Positions 26,990 through 38,174 of a stretch of DNA of 64,000 nt are shown piece after piece. The notes under the pieces are model-generated. The model was not told where the DNA came from and ran no database searches. It saw nothing but the letters and a program-made list of their open reading frames with translations. The position numbers and the translations under genes were made by a program. This DNA is from Heliocidaris erythrogramma. Its lineage: Eukaryota; Echinodermata; Echinoidea; Camarodonta; Echinometridae. The stretch is taken from contig CM046864.1 in the NCBI GenBank assembly GCA_025617745.1, positions 2,751,624 to 2,815,623 on the forward strand, written 5' to 3'. Numbering within the stretch: the first letter of the stretch is position 1; every line of letters begins with the position of its first letter.

Positions 26990-27186
26990 CTGTTAGAATG
27001 AATAATAACAAAGAGGACGAGCAAACAGCAGAATTAGCCAAATGAAACTTTTCTTATTTCTAATGTAAGAGAAGATCATTTCCTTTCTTTTACACTTTAG
27101 AATGACAATTCAAAATTTGGGACACTTCAAAGACACTGCACGTTACATATTCTATGTTGTTTCAAAATCTTACTTCGTAGACTTAC

Positions 27187-27429
27187 CATTAACCGTCACC
27201 GTTACGGTACAGCTCGCCGAATTACCAGCAGCATCACTTGCTGTGTATGTCACTTCCGTGCTTCCGATGGGGTAAGCATTGCCCTCTGGCTGGCCACTAG
27301 GCGTCACACTTTCAATGCCAACATTGTCTGTTGCAGTGGCGTTCTGCAAGGTAACCGTAGCTGTGCTCTGTCCATTATCAGTATATACGCTCATATTCTG
27401 TGGGCAAGCTATTCCTGGATTTTCGTCAT
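27187..27429 (-). CDS. HYR exon 56
   Basis: Variant code AQEVQT; its acceptor-side intron differs from most copies in a way shared only with exons 60 and 66. Confidence 0.85.
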
Positions 27430-27623
27430 CTGTTAGAATGAATAATAACAAAGAGAACAAGCAAACAGCAGAATTAGCCACATTAAACTTTTTTTTCTCA
27501 TGTAAGAGAATTTCATTTCCTTTCTTTTACACTTCAGAACGACAATTCAAATTTTGGGACACGTCAAAGACACTTCACGTTACATATTCTATTTTGTTTC
27601 AATATCTTACTTCGTATACTTAC

Positions 27624-27866
27624 CATTAACCTTTACTGTTACGGTACAGCTCGCCGAATTACCAGCAGCATCACTTGCTGTGTATGTCACTTCCGTGCTT
27701 CCGATGGGGTAAGTATTGCCCTCTGGATTGCCACTAGGTGTCACACTTTCAATGCCAACATTGTCTGTTGCAGTGGCGTTGTGCAAGGTAACCGTTGTTG
27801 TGCTCTGTCCATTATCAGTATATACGCTCATATTCTGTGGGCAAGTTATTCCTGGATTTTCGTCAT
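27624..27866 (-). CDS. HYR exon 57 (divergent type)
   Basis: Variant code TQEVNT with Ala24Thr, Gln29His, Ala52Thr and Thr79Lys. The sequence after the donor also differs. Same type as exons 61 and 67. Confidence 0.85.
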
Positions 27867-28064
27867 CTGTTAGAATGAATAATAACAAAGAGGACGAGCA
27901 AACAGCAGAATTAGCCAAATGAAACTTTTTTTTCTTTCCAATGTAAGAGAAGTTCATTTGCTTTCTTTTACACTTAAGAATGACAATTCAAAATTTGGGA
28001 CACTTCAAAGACACTGCACGTTACATATTCTATGTTGTTTCAAAATCTTACTTCGTAGACTTAC

Positions 28065-28307
28065 CATTAACCGTCACCGTTACGGTACAGCTCGCCGAAT
28101 TACCAGCAGCATCACTTGCTGTGTATGTCACTTCCGTGCTTCCGATGGGGTAAGCATTGCCCTCTGGCTTGCCACTAGGTGTCACACTTTCAATGCCAAC
28201 ATTGTCTGTTGCAGTGGCGTTCTGCAAGGTAACCGTAGCTGTGCTCCGTCCATTATCAGTATATACGCTCATATTCTGTGGGCAAGCTATTCCTGGATTT
28301 TCGTCAT
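28065..28307 (-). CDS. HYR exon 58
   Basis: Variant code AREVKT; last exon of block A. Confidence 0.85.
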
Positions 28308-28504
28308 CTGTTAGAATGAATAATAACAAAGAGGACGAGCAAACAGCAGAATTAGCCACATGAAACTTTTCTTATTTCTAATGTAAGAGAAGATCATTTC
28401 CTTTCTTTTACACTTCAGAATGACAATTCAAAATTTGGGACACTTCAAAGACACTGCACGTTACATATTCTATTTTGTTTCCATATCTTACTTCGTAGAC
28501 TTAC

Positions 28505-28747
28505 CATTAACCGTTACCGTTACGGTACAGCTCGCCGAATTACCAGCAGCATCACTTGCTATGTATGTCACTTCCGTGCTTCCGATGGGGTAAGCATTGC
28601 CCTCTGGCTGGCCACTAGGTGTCATACTTTGAATGCCAACATTGTCTGTTGCAGTGGCGTTCTGCAAGGTAACCGTAGCTGTGCTCCGTCCATTATCAGT
28701 ATATACGCTCATATTCTGTGGGCAAGCTATTCCTGGATTTTCGTCAT
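28505..28747 (-). CDS. HYR exon 59
   Basis: Variant code ARQMQI: residue 40 is Gln, unique in the array. First exon of block B, exactly 1,758 bp from exon 55. Confidence 0.85.
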
Positions 28748-28944
28748 CTGTTAGAATGAATAATAACAAAGAGGACGAGCAAACAGCAGAATTAGCCAAA
28801 TGAAACTTTTCTTATTTCTAATGTAAGAGAAGATCATTTCCTTTCTTTTACACTTTAGAATGACAATTCAAAATTTGGGACACTTCAAAGACACTGCACG
28901 TTACATATTCTATGTTGTTTCAAAATCTTACTTCGTAGACTTAC

Positions 28945-29187
28945 CATTAACCGTCACCGTTACGGTACAGCTCGCCGAATTACCAGCAGCATCACTTGCT
29001 GTGTATGTCACTTCCGTGCTTCCGATGGGGTAAGCATTGCCCTCTGGCTGGCCACTAGGCGTCACACTTTCAATGCCAACATTGTCTGTTGCAGTGGCGT
29101 TCTGCAAGGTAACCGTAGCTGTGCTCTGTCCATTATCAGTATATACGCTCATATTCTGTGGGCAAGCTATTCCTGGATTTTCGTCAT
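28945..29187 (-). CDS. HYR exon 60
   Basis: Variant code AQEVQT. Confidence 0.85.
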
Positions 29188-29381
29188 CTGTTAGAATGAA
29201 TAATAACAAAGAGAACAAGCAAACAGCAGAATTAGCCACATTAAACTTTTTTTTCTCATGTAAGAGAATTTCATTTCCTTTCTTTTACACTTCAGAACGA
29301 CAATTCAAATTTTGGGACACGTCAAAGACACTTCACGTTACATATTCTATTTTGTTTCAATATCTTACTTCGTATACTTAC

Positions 29382-29624
29382 CATTAACCTTTACTGTTAC
29401 GGTACAGCTCGCCGAATTACCAGCAGCATCACTTGCTGTGTATGTCACTTCCGTGCTTCCGATGGGGTAAGTATTGCCCTCTGGATTGCCACTAGGTGTC
29501 ACACGTTCAATGCCAACATTGTCTGTTGCAGTGGCGTTGTGCAAGGTAACCGTTGTTGTGCTCTGTCCATTATCAGTATATACGCTCATATTCTGTGGGC
29601 AAGTTATTCCTGGATTTTCGTCAT
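29382..29624 (-). CDS. HYR exon 61 (divergent type)
   Basis: Variant code TQEVNT with Ala24Thr, Gln29His, Ala52Thr, Thr79Lys and a private Ser41Arg. Confidence 0.85.
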
Positions 29625-29822
29625 CTGTTAGAATGAATAATAACAAAGAGGACGAGCAAACAGCAGAATTAGCCAAATGAAACTTTTTTTTCTTTCCAAT
29701 GTAAGAGAAGTTCATTTGCTTTCTTTTACACTTAAGAATGACAATTCAAAATTTGGGACACTTCAAAGACACTGCACGTTACATATTCTATGTTGTTTCA
29801 AAATCTTACTTCGTAGACTTAC

Positions 29823-30065
29823 CATTAACCGTCACCGTTACGGTACAGCTCGCCGAATTACCAGCAGCATCACTTGCTGTGTATGTCACTTCCGTGCTTC
29901 CGATGGGGTAAGCATTGCCCTCTGGCTTGCCACTAGGTGTCACACTTTCAATGCCAACATTGTCTGTTGCAGTGGCGTTCTGCAAGGTAACCGTAGCTGT
30001 GCTCCGTCCATTATCAGTATATACGCTCATATTCTGTGGGCAAGCTATTCCTGGATTTTCGTCAT
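29823..30065 (-). CDS. HYR exon 62
   Basis: Variant code AREVKT; last exon of block B. Confidence 0.85.
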
Positions 30066-30262
30066 CTGTTAGAATGAATAATAACAAAGAGGACGAGCAA
30101 ACAGCAGAATTAGCCACATGAAACTTTTCTTATTTCTAATGTAAGAGAAGATCATTTCCTTTCTTTTACACTTCAGAATGACAATTCAAAATTTGGGACA
30201 CTTCAAAGACACTGCACGTTACATATTCTATTTTGTTTCCATATCTTACTTCGTAGACTTAC

Positions 30263-30505
30263 CATTAACCGTTACCGTTACGGTACAGCTCGCCGAATTA
30301 CCAGCAGCATCACTTGCTATGTATGTCACTTCCGTGCTTCCGATGGGGTAAGCATTGCCCTCTGGCTGGCCACTAGGTGTCACACTTTCAATGCCAACAT
30401 TGTCTGTTGCAGTGGCGTTCTGCAAGGTAACCGTAGCTGTGCTCTGTCCATTATCAGTATATACGCTCATATTCTGTGGGCAAGCTATTCCTGGATTTTC
30501 GTCAT
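30263..30505 (-). CDS. HYR exon 63
   Basis: Variant code AQEVQI. Confidence 0.85.
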
Positions 30506-30702
30506 CTGTTAGAATGAATAATAACAAAGAGGACGAGCAAACAGCAGAATTAGCCAAATGAAACTTTTCTTATTTCTAATGTAAGAGAAGATCATTTCCT
30601 TTCTTTTACACTTCAGAATGACAATTTAAAATTTGGGACACTTCAAAGACACTGCACGTTACATATTCTATGTTGTTTCGAAATCTTACTTCGTAGACTT
30701 AC

Positions 30703-30945
30703 CATTAACCGTCACCGTTACGGTACAGCTCGCCGAATTACCAGCAGCATCACTTGCTGTGTATGTCACTTCCGTGCTTCCGATGGGGTAAGCATTGCCC
30801 TCTGGCTGGCCACTAGGTGTCACACTTTCAATGCCAACATTGTCTGTTGCAGTGGCGTTCTGCAAGGTAACCGTAGCTGTGCTCTGTCCATTATCAGTAT
30901 ATACGCTCATATTCTGTGGGCAAGTTATTCCTGGATTTTCGTCAT
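30703..30945 (-). CDS. HYR exon 64
   Basis: Variant code TQEVQT. Relic to its right, the 5'-most of the 17. Confidence 0.85.
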
Positions 30946-31330
30946 CTGTTAGAATGAACAATAACAAAGAGGACGAGCAAACTGCAGAATTAGCCAAATG
31001 AAACTTTTCTTATTTCTAATGTAAGAGAAGATCATTTCCTTTCCTTTACATTTCAAAATGACAATTCAAAATTTGGGACACTTCAAAAACATGGGGTAAT
31101 ATGTGATAGGGCAAGTTATTCCTGGATTTTCGTCATCTGTTAGAATGAACAATAACAAAGAGCACGAGCAAGTAGAAGAATTAGTCACATGGAACTTTTT
31201 TCTCTCATGTAAGAGAAGTTAATTTCCTTCCTTTTACACTTCAGAATGACGATTCAAAATTTGGGACTCGTCAAAGACACTCCACGTTACATATTCTATT
31301 TTGTTTCCATATCTTACTTCGTAGACTTAC

Positions 31331-31573
31331 CATTAACCGTTACCGTTACGGTACAGCTCGCCGAATTACCAGCAGCATCACTTGCTATGTATGTCACTTC
31401 CGTGCTTCCGATGGGGTAAGCATTGCCCTCTGGCTGGCCACTAGGTGTCATACTTTCAATGCCAACATTGTCTGTTGCAGTGGCGTTCTGCAAGGTAACC
31501 GTAGCTGTGCTCCGTCCATTATCAGTATATACGCTCATATTCTGTGGGCAAGCTATTCCTGGATTTTCGTCAT
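31331..31573 (-). CDS. HYR exon 65
   Basis: Variant code AREMQI; first exon of block C. Confidence 0.85.
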
Positions 31574-31770
31574 CTGTTAGAATGAATAATAACAAAGAGG
31601 ACGAGCAAACAGCAGAATTAGCCAAATGAAACTTTTCTTATTTCTAATGTAAGAGAAGATCATTTCCTTTCTTTTACACTTTAGAATGACAATTCAAAAT
31701 TTGGGACACTTCAAAGACACTGCACGTTACATATTCTATGTTGTTTCAAAATCTTACTTCGTAGACTTAC

Positions 31771-32013
31771 CATTAACCGTCACCGTTACGGTACAGCTCG
31801 CCGAATTACCAGCAGCATCACTTGCTGTGTATGTCACTTCCGTGCTTCCGATGGGGTAAGCATTGCCCTCTGGCTGGCCACTAGGCGTCACACTTTCAAT
31901 GCCAACATTGTCTGTTGCAGTGGCGTTCTGCAAGGTAACCGTAGCTGTGCTCTGTCCATTATCAGTATATACGCTCATATTCTGTGGGCAAGCTATTCCT
32001 GGATTTTCGTCAT
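31771..32013 (-). CDS. HYR exon 66
   Basis: Variant code AQEVQT. Confidence 0.85.
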
Positions 32014-32207
32014 CTGTTAGAATGAATAATAACAAAGAGAACAAGCAAACAGCAGAATTAGCCACATTAAACTTTTTTTTCTCATGTAAGAGAATTTCAT
32101 TTCCTTTCTTTTACACTTCAGAACGACAATTCAAATTTTGGGACACGTCAAAGACACTTCACGTTACATATTCTATTTTGTTTCAATATCTTACTTCGTA
32201 TACTTAC

Positions 32208-32450
32208 CATTAACCTTTACTGTTACGGTACAGCTCGCCGAATTACCAGCAGCATCACTTGCTGTGTATGTCACTTCCGTGCTTCCGATGGGGTAAGTAT
32301 TGCCCTCTGGATTGCCACTAGGTGTCACACTTTCAATGCCAACATTGTCTGTTGCAGTGGCGTTGTGCAAGGTAACCGTTGTTGTGCTCTGTCCATTATC
32401 AGTATATACGCTCATATTCTGTGGGCAAGTTATTCCTGGATTTTCGTCAT
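32208..32450 (-). CDS. HYR exon 67 (divergent type)
   Basis: Variant code TQEVNT with Ala24Thr, Gln29His, Ala52Thr and Thr79Lys, the same protein as exon 57. Confidence 0.85.
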
Positions 32451-32648
32451 CTGTTAGAATGAATAATAACAAAGAGGACGAGCAAACAGCAGAATTAGCC
32501 AAATGAAACTTTTTTTTCTTTCCAATGTAAGAGAAGTTCATTTGCTTTCTTTTACACTTAAGAATGACAATTCAAAATTTGGGACACTTCAAAGACACTG
32601 CACGTTACATATTCTATGTTGTTTCAAAATCTTACTTCGTAGACTTAC

Positions 32649-32891
32649 CATTAACCGTCACCGTTACGGTACAGCTCGCCGAATTACCAGCAGCATCACT
32701 TGCTGTGTATGTCACTTCCGTGCTTCCGATGGGGTAAGCATTGCCCTCTGGCTTGCCACTAGGTGTCACACTTTCAATGCCAACATTGTCTGTTGCAGTG
32801 GCGTTCTGCAAGGTAACCGTAGCTGTGCTCCGTCCATTACCAGTATATACGCTCATATTCTGTGGGCAAGCTATTCCTGGATTTTCGTCAT
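32649..32891 (-). CDS. HYR exon 68
   Basis: Variant code AREVKT plus a private Asp18Gly; last exon of block C. Confidence 0.85.
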
Positions 32892-33088
32892 CTGTTAGAA
32901 TGAATAATAACAAAGAGGACGAGCAAACAGCAGAATTAGCCACATGAAACTTTTCTTATTTCTAATGTAAGAGAAGATCATTTCCTTTCTTTTACACTTC
33001 AGAATGACAATTCAAAATTTGGGACACTTCAAAGACACTGCACGTTACATATTCTATGTTGTTTCAAAATCTTACTTCGTAGACTTAC

Positions 33089-33331
33089 CATTAACCGTCA
33101 CCGTTACGGTACAGCTCGCCGAATTACCAGCAGCATCACTTGCTGTGTATGTCACTTCCGTTCTTCCGGTGGGGTAAGCATTGCCCTCTGGATTGCCACT
33201 AGGTGTCACACTTGCAATGCCAACATTGTCTGTTGCAGTGGCGTTGTGCAAGGTAACCGTAGCTGTGCTCTGTCCATTATCAGTATATACGCTCATATTC
33301 TGTGGGCAAGTTATTCCTGGATTTTCGTCAT
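33089..33331 (-). CDS. HYR exon 69
   Basis: Variant code TQAVNT with Gln29His, Ile55Thr and Ser57Arg; private changes increase from here toward the array edge. Confidence 0.85.
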
Positions 33332-33523
33332 CTGTTAGAATGAACAATAACAAAGAGGACGAGCAAACAGCAGAATTAGCCAAATGAAACTTTTTTTTCT
33401 TTCCAATGTAAGAGAAGTTCATTTGCTTTCTTTTACACTTAAGAATGACAATTCAAAATTTGGGACACTTCACGTTTACTTACATATTCTATTTTGTTTC
33501 CATATCTTACTTCGTAGACTTAC

Positions 33524-33766
33524 CATTAACCGTTACCGTTACGGTACAGCTCGCCGAATTACCAGCAGCATCGCTTGCTATGTATGTCACTTTCGTGCTT
33601 CCGATGGGGTAAGCATTGCCCTCTGGCTTGCCACTAGGTGTCATACTTTCAATGCCAACATTGTCTGTTGCAGTGGCGTTCTGCAAGGTAACCGTAGCTG
33701 TGCTCCGTCCATTATCAGTATATACGCTCATATTCTGTGGGCAAGCTATTCCTGGATTTTCGTCAT
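33524..33766 (-). CDS. HYR exon 70
   Basis: Variant code AREMKI with Glu59Lys, an otherwise unseen combination. Confidence 0.85.
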
Positions 33767-33963
33767 CTGTTAGAATGAATAATAACAAAGAGGACGAGCA
33801 AACAGCAGAATTAGCCAAATGAAACTTTTCTTATTTCTAATGTAAGAGAAGATCATTTCCTTTCTTTTACACTTTAGAATGACAATTCAAAATTTGGGAC
33901 ACTTCAAAGACACTGCACGTTACATATTCTATGTTGTTTCAAAATCTTACTTCGTAGACTTAC

Positions 33964-34206
33964 CATTAACCGTCACCGTTACGGTACAGCTCGCCGAATT
34001 ACCAGCAGCATCACTTGCTGTGTATGTCACTTCCGTGCTTCCGATGGGGTAAGCATTGCCCTCTGGCTGGCCACTAGGCGTCACACTTTCAATGCCAACA
34101 TTGTCTGTTGCAGTGGCGTTCTGCAAGGTAACCGTAGCTGTGCTCTGTCCATTATCAGTATATACACTCATATTTTGTGGGCAAGTTATTACTGGATTTT
34201 CGTCAT
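33964..34206 (-). CDS. HYR exon 71 (last complete, 5'-most)
   Basis: Variant code TQEVQT with Gly6Val. Acceptor intact but with a diverged intron beyond it. Confidence 0.83.
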
Positions 34207-34399
34207 CTGTTAGAATGAACAATAACAAAGAGGACGAGCAAACAGCAGAATTAGCCAAATGAAACTTTTTATATCTAATGTAAGAGAAGTTCATTTCCTT
34301 TCTTTTACACTTCAGAATGACAATTCAAAATTTGGGACACTTCAAAGACACTGCACGTTACATATTCTGTTGTTTCCATTTCTTACTTCATAGACTTAC

Positions 34400-34476
34400 C
34401 ATTAACCGTTACCGTTACTGTACAGCTCGCCGAATTACCAGCAGCATCACTTGATGTGTATGTCACTTCCGTGCTT
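34400..34476 (-). pseudogene. HYR exon 72, 5' truncated relic at the array boundary
   Basis: Only the last 77 bp survive (residues 57-81, with Ala64Ser) together with the intact GTAAGT donor. Homology stops abruptly at 34476 and unrelated sequence follows, so the exon has lost its acceptor and Cys9. It cannot be spliced as a normal internal exon. Confidence 0.85.
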
Positions 34477-34589
34477 GTAAGTAGCCAGTACTCACTTATG
34501 TGTACAATATTATCAAGGCTGATAGTGTCATCCGATGAAACAGATCCTCACTCATAATTGTATAAGAATTTTAGCCACTGAGCCACAAA
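34477..34589. repeat. Segment shared with 60926-60980 and 62265-62310
   Basis: A stretch starting GTGTCATCCGATGAA at about 34526 recurs near 60926 and, with a few changes, near 62265. It marks the left end of the duplicated EGF/LINE segment. Nothing coding is seen. Confidence 0.7.
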
Positions 34590-34865
34590 AATCATACTAA
34601 CTGACAAGAAGATATATTTAGGAGTTTTCTTTTGTTTTAGTATTAAATCTGATTGAAAGTGTTCATTTATATTCCTCATTTTAGTCCCTAGCCCCACGTC
34701 TCTGGAACAATATCCCATCATTTCTAAGAAACAGTGCTTCACTGGACATTCTCAAAAAACACCTGGTAACCTACCTGTACAATTTTCTTAAAGAGACTGT
34801 TGGACAAGCGCCTTGTTTCCAATGGAACAGGCTCTATATAAATCCAAGTATTATTATTATTATTA
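34590..34865 (+). mobile_element. CR1/L2-like LINE 3' end, copy 1
   Basis: A plus-strand frame reads SLAPRLWNNIPSFLRN followed by LKKHLVTYL, the conserved C-terminal tail of CR1/L2-type reverse transcriptases. It ends in the family's usual form: CTATATAAATCCAAGT followed by an (ATT)n tail. Only about 270 bp remain, as expected for a 5'-truncated LINE. The same fragment recurs at about 61502-61800, where an inserted A shifts the frame. The ATT tail is the target of the insertion starting at 34866. Confidence 0.8.
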
Positions 34866-34888
34866 GGTGGTCTGTTCACAGACCACCT

Positions 34889-35278
34889 CTTAATTTCGTC
34901 AGAATTTTCTTTGTTATTATTATTTATTTATTTTTATCCCCCCCCCCCTTTTGCTTCCACGAAATCTCAAAAACTTTTCTGTCAAATTTCATGACATTTC
35001 CATCAGTAATCATGTCATGTAAGGTCAAGCCAAAAATTCATTTTCAAAGTCATCAGATCATCGTGATGTCATCCAGGCGCCATTTTGTGAAATCACATTA
35101 TCAATCATATCTTCATTACGAGTCATCAAAAATGATCCATATTTGACACACATGAACATCAGGTCAAGGGTCAACATAAAATGTCATCAAAATCCGCGCA
35201 CGCATCATGACGCGCACGTACGCGCGCGTCAAATTTTTAAAATGCTCCAAATCACTTTTTAATCAAATTAGAGTACGG
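34889..35278. other. Non-coding part of the composite insertion
   Basis: Poly-C tract near 34938-34949 and mixed AT-rich sequence with several GCGCGC clusters. No ORF or RNA gene recognised. Confidence 0.5.
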
Positions 35279-35480
35279 TTCAGGACATTTTAAGCATTTC
35301 AAAATTTCCGTCCGTGCGCGTCCGCACGCGCGTTATGCGTGCGCGCAGCGCGTACAGAACGCAAAAACGCAGTTTTTTTTCGCATGGTTTGCCTCTTTCA
35401 CAATTTTCAACTATTTACAGTCAATCTCGACCTTCCATAATGTCACACGCGCGCGTCAAACTTTCAAATTCGTGCGCGCG
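35279..35480 (+). repeat. GC-alternating direct repeat, left copy
   Basis: About 200 bp with dense GCGCGC/CGTGCGCG words, repeated in the same orientation at 38175-38374 with a few differences. The pair brackets the ATC microsatellite. The ORF across it is composition-driven. Confidence 0.8.
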
Positions 35481-36055
35481 TCAATGGCCATTCTAAGTGG
35501 TAAAAACATGCCTATCTATAATCCGCCATAGCTTGTCAGCCTGTGAGTTGTAGATTTGAATTCATGCAGAAATTTTGCCGATCGCATGTTCTGCCGTCAT
35601 CATATTTGCATATGAACTAAAAAAAATGATTTTGAAAAAAATTGACGTCATAATTTTTGTATTCATTTTATAATACATCAGTAATAGGTGGTCGATTTTC
35701 TCCCAAATTCTGATATGTTATAGCTGAGACAATTCTCTACTAGATCAGTCATGACCATTTTTCATGTTGATGACGTCATCAGTGAAATATTCAATTAAAG
35801 ATGCCATGTCAGAATTTTCCCTATTTGCGTGTTATGTCTACGGAAGATGATTTTTTTTCGAATCACGAATCTACATGACATTGTTCTCTGAGCAGTATCT
35901 CTTTTATTTTTGGTCTATTTCCGTCCAGATTTTAATATCTTATAGCCTGATAAATACTCTTTCTATGTGGGTTAGGTTTTTTCAATCTGATGTCGGGATC
36001 ACTGTCAATATTTAACTACAAAATGTGATTTGAGATTCCCGTTTTTCGTTTACAT
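35481..36055. other. Unassigned AT-rich sequence in the composite insertion
   Basis: No coding, RNA or transposon feature recognised; several short TGATGTCATC-type words only. Confidence 0.5.
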
Positions 36056-38174
36056 GATTATGATCACCATCATCATCATCATGATTATCTTCACCATCAA
36101 TATTCATCATGATTATCATCATCACATCATCATCATTATATTATCATGATTATCATCAGATCCATCATCATCATCATCATGATTATCATCACCACCATCA
36201 TCATCATCATCATGATCATCATCACCATCATCATCATGATTATCATCATCACATCATCATCATTATATTATCATGATTATCATCATCATTGTCACCATCA
36301 TCATCATCTTCATGATTATCATCATCACCATCATCATTATGATTATCATCACCATCAATCATCATCATCATGATTATCATCATCACATCATCATCATTAT
36401 ATTATCATGATTATCATCATCATTGTCAGCTTCATCTTCATGATTATCATCATCACCATCATCATCATGATTATCATCATCATCATTATCACCATCATCA
36501 TATCGTCATCACCATTATCATCATCACCATCCATCATCATTATCACCATCATCATGATTATCATCATCACATCATCATCATTATCTCATCATGTTTATCA
36601 TCACCACCACATCATCCTCATGATTATCATCACCACCATCATCATCTTCATGATTATCATAACCATCAATCATCATCATTATCACCATCATCATGATTAT
36701 CATCAACATCAATCACCATTATCATCATCACCATCAATCATCATCATTATCACCGTCATCATCATGATTATCATCATCACATCATCATTATATTATCATG
36801 ATCATCATCACCACCATCATCATCATGATTATCATCACCATCAATCATCATCATTATCATCATCATCATCATTATCACCACCATCAATCATCATTATCAC
36901 CGTCATCATCATGATTATCATCATCACATCATCATCATTATATCATCATGTTTATTATCAACACCATCATCATCATCATCATGATTATCATCACCAACAA
37001 TCATCATCATTATCACCATCATCATCATGATTATCATCAACACATCATCATCATTATATTATCATGATTATCATCACCACCATCATCATCCTCATGATTA
37101 TCATCTCCACCATCATCATCATCTTCATGATTATCATCACCACCATTATCATCACCATCAATCATCGTCATTATCACCATCATCATCATGATTATCATCA
37201 TCACATCATCATCATTATATTATCATGATTATCATCACCACCATCATCATCATCATGATTATTATCACCATCAATCATCATCATTATCACCATCATCATC
37301 ATGATTATCATCATCACATCATCATCATTATATTATCATGATTATCATCACCACCATCATAATCATGATTATCATCATCAATCATCATCATTATCACCAT
37401 CATCATCATGATTATCATCATTACATCATCATTATAGTATCATGATTATCATCACCACCATCATCGTCATGATTATTATCACCATCAATCATCATCATTA
37501 TCACCATCATCATCATCATTGTCATCATCACATCATCATCATTATAATTATTATGATTATTATCACCACCAATCACCATCAATCATCATCATTATCACCA
37601 TCATCATCATGATTATCATCATCACATCATCATCATTATATTATCATGATTATCATCACCACCATCATAATCATTATGATTATCACCATCAATCATCATC
37701 ATTATCACCATCATCATCATGATTATCATCATTACATCATCATTATAGTATCATGATTATCATCACCACCATCATCGTCATGATTATTATCACCATCATC
37801 ATGATTATTATCACCATCAATCATCATTATTACCATCATCATCATGATTATCATCATCACATGATCATCATTATATTATCATGATTATCATTATCACCAT
37901 CATTATCATGATTATCATCAACATCATTGTCATTATCACTGTCATGATATTCATGACAGTGATAATGACAATGACAATGATGATATTCATGATGGTGATG
38001 ATGATGATTATCATCAATATCATTATCATCATCACTGTCATGATGATATTCATGATGATGATGATGATTATCATCAACATTATGATCATCATCGCCATTA
38101 ATATATCATGACCATCATCATTATATCATCATCATCACCACCATCATCGTCATGATTATTATCACCATCAATCA
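36056..38174. repeat. 2.1-kb imperfect (ATC)n microsatellite
   Basis: Runs of CATCAT/ATTATC interrupted in a patterned way (for example CATCATCATTATATTATCATGATTATC recurring about every 150-200 bp), so it is both a trinucleotide and a higher-order repeat. Long His- or Ile-rich frames on both strands are by-products. It continues after the nested element at 43255-43545. Confidence 0.92.

Larger units (their letters stand above)
857..31136 (-). pseudogene. Seventeen intronic relic exons: intact acceptor plus the first 28 nt of an HYR exon
   Basis: In 17 introns a second copy of the acceptor, pyrimidine tract and exon start is present but homology ends after 28 exonic bases and no GT donor follows nearby. 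Exonic pieces: 857-884, 1922-1949, 3866-3893, 5371-5398, 7316-7343, 8824-8851, 9892-9919, 11401-11428, 12905-12932, 14412-14439, 15479-15506, 16546-16573, 17613-17640, 22632-22659, 25457-25484, 26525-26552, 31109-31136. Each adds about 187 bp to its intron. Read in the phase of the gene, the first one continues for about 23 codons to a TGA (814-816). All share the same breakpoint, so one deletion event was copied around the array. Confidence 0.85.
1..34476 (-). repeat. Tandem array of HYR-domain (hyalin repeat) exons of one large gene, 5' truncated and open at the left edge
   Basis: The array holds 71 complete 243-bp exons plus one partial exon. Each exon encodes one 81-residue HYR domain, an Ig-like extracellular adhesion fold known from hyalin and many metazoan surface or secreted proteins. 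Residues seen in the unit: start DDENPGI, Cys9 in the CPQN motif, ATDNVGI at 33-39, YPIGSTEVTY at 53-62, SDAAGNSASC with Cys74, end VTVN. The two cysteines are the expected disulfide pair. On the minus strand every exon follows a pyrimidine tract and TTCTAACAG and ends at G|GTAAGT; the split codon is G|AT (Asp1), so exons are phase 1-1. Period is about 440 bp, or about 627 bp where a relic exon lies in the intron. Exon entries below give a six-letter variant code for residues 8 (T/A), 21 (Q/R), 40 (A/E), 42 (V/M), 47 (Q/N/K) and 63 (T/I). No signal peptide exon, membrane segment or terminator exon was found. Confidence 0.9.

Noticed and set aside
103-34262. Repeated plus-strand 68-residue and ~130-residue open frames across the array
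   Set aside because: They are antisense to the HYR exons, recur with every unit, and have no independent support such as a conserved start context or family resemblance.
1-34476. CRISPR-like array (regular repeats and spacers)
   Set aside because: Repeats are 243 bp and coding, intervals are introns with splice sites and are as conserved as the repeats; the window is eukaryotic.
34866-34890. Ordinary TIR transposon bounded by the left palindrome and the right CAGACCACCT
   Set aside because: The inverted match is only about 10 bp, the right copy is not terminal, and no target duplication is distinguishable inside the ATT tail.
36146-38111. Long His/Ile-rich open frames on both strands
   Set aside because: Direct consequence of the ATC trinucleotide repeat; all frames are open and low complexity.
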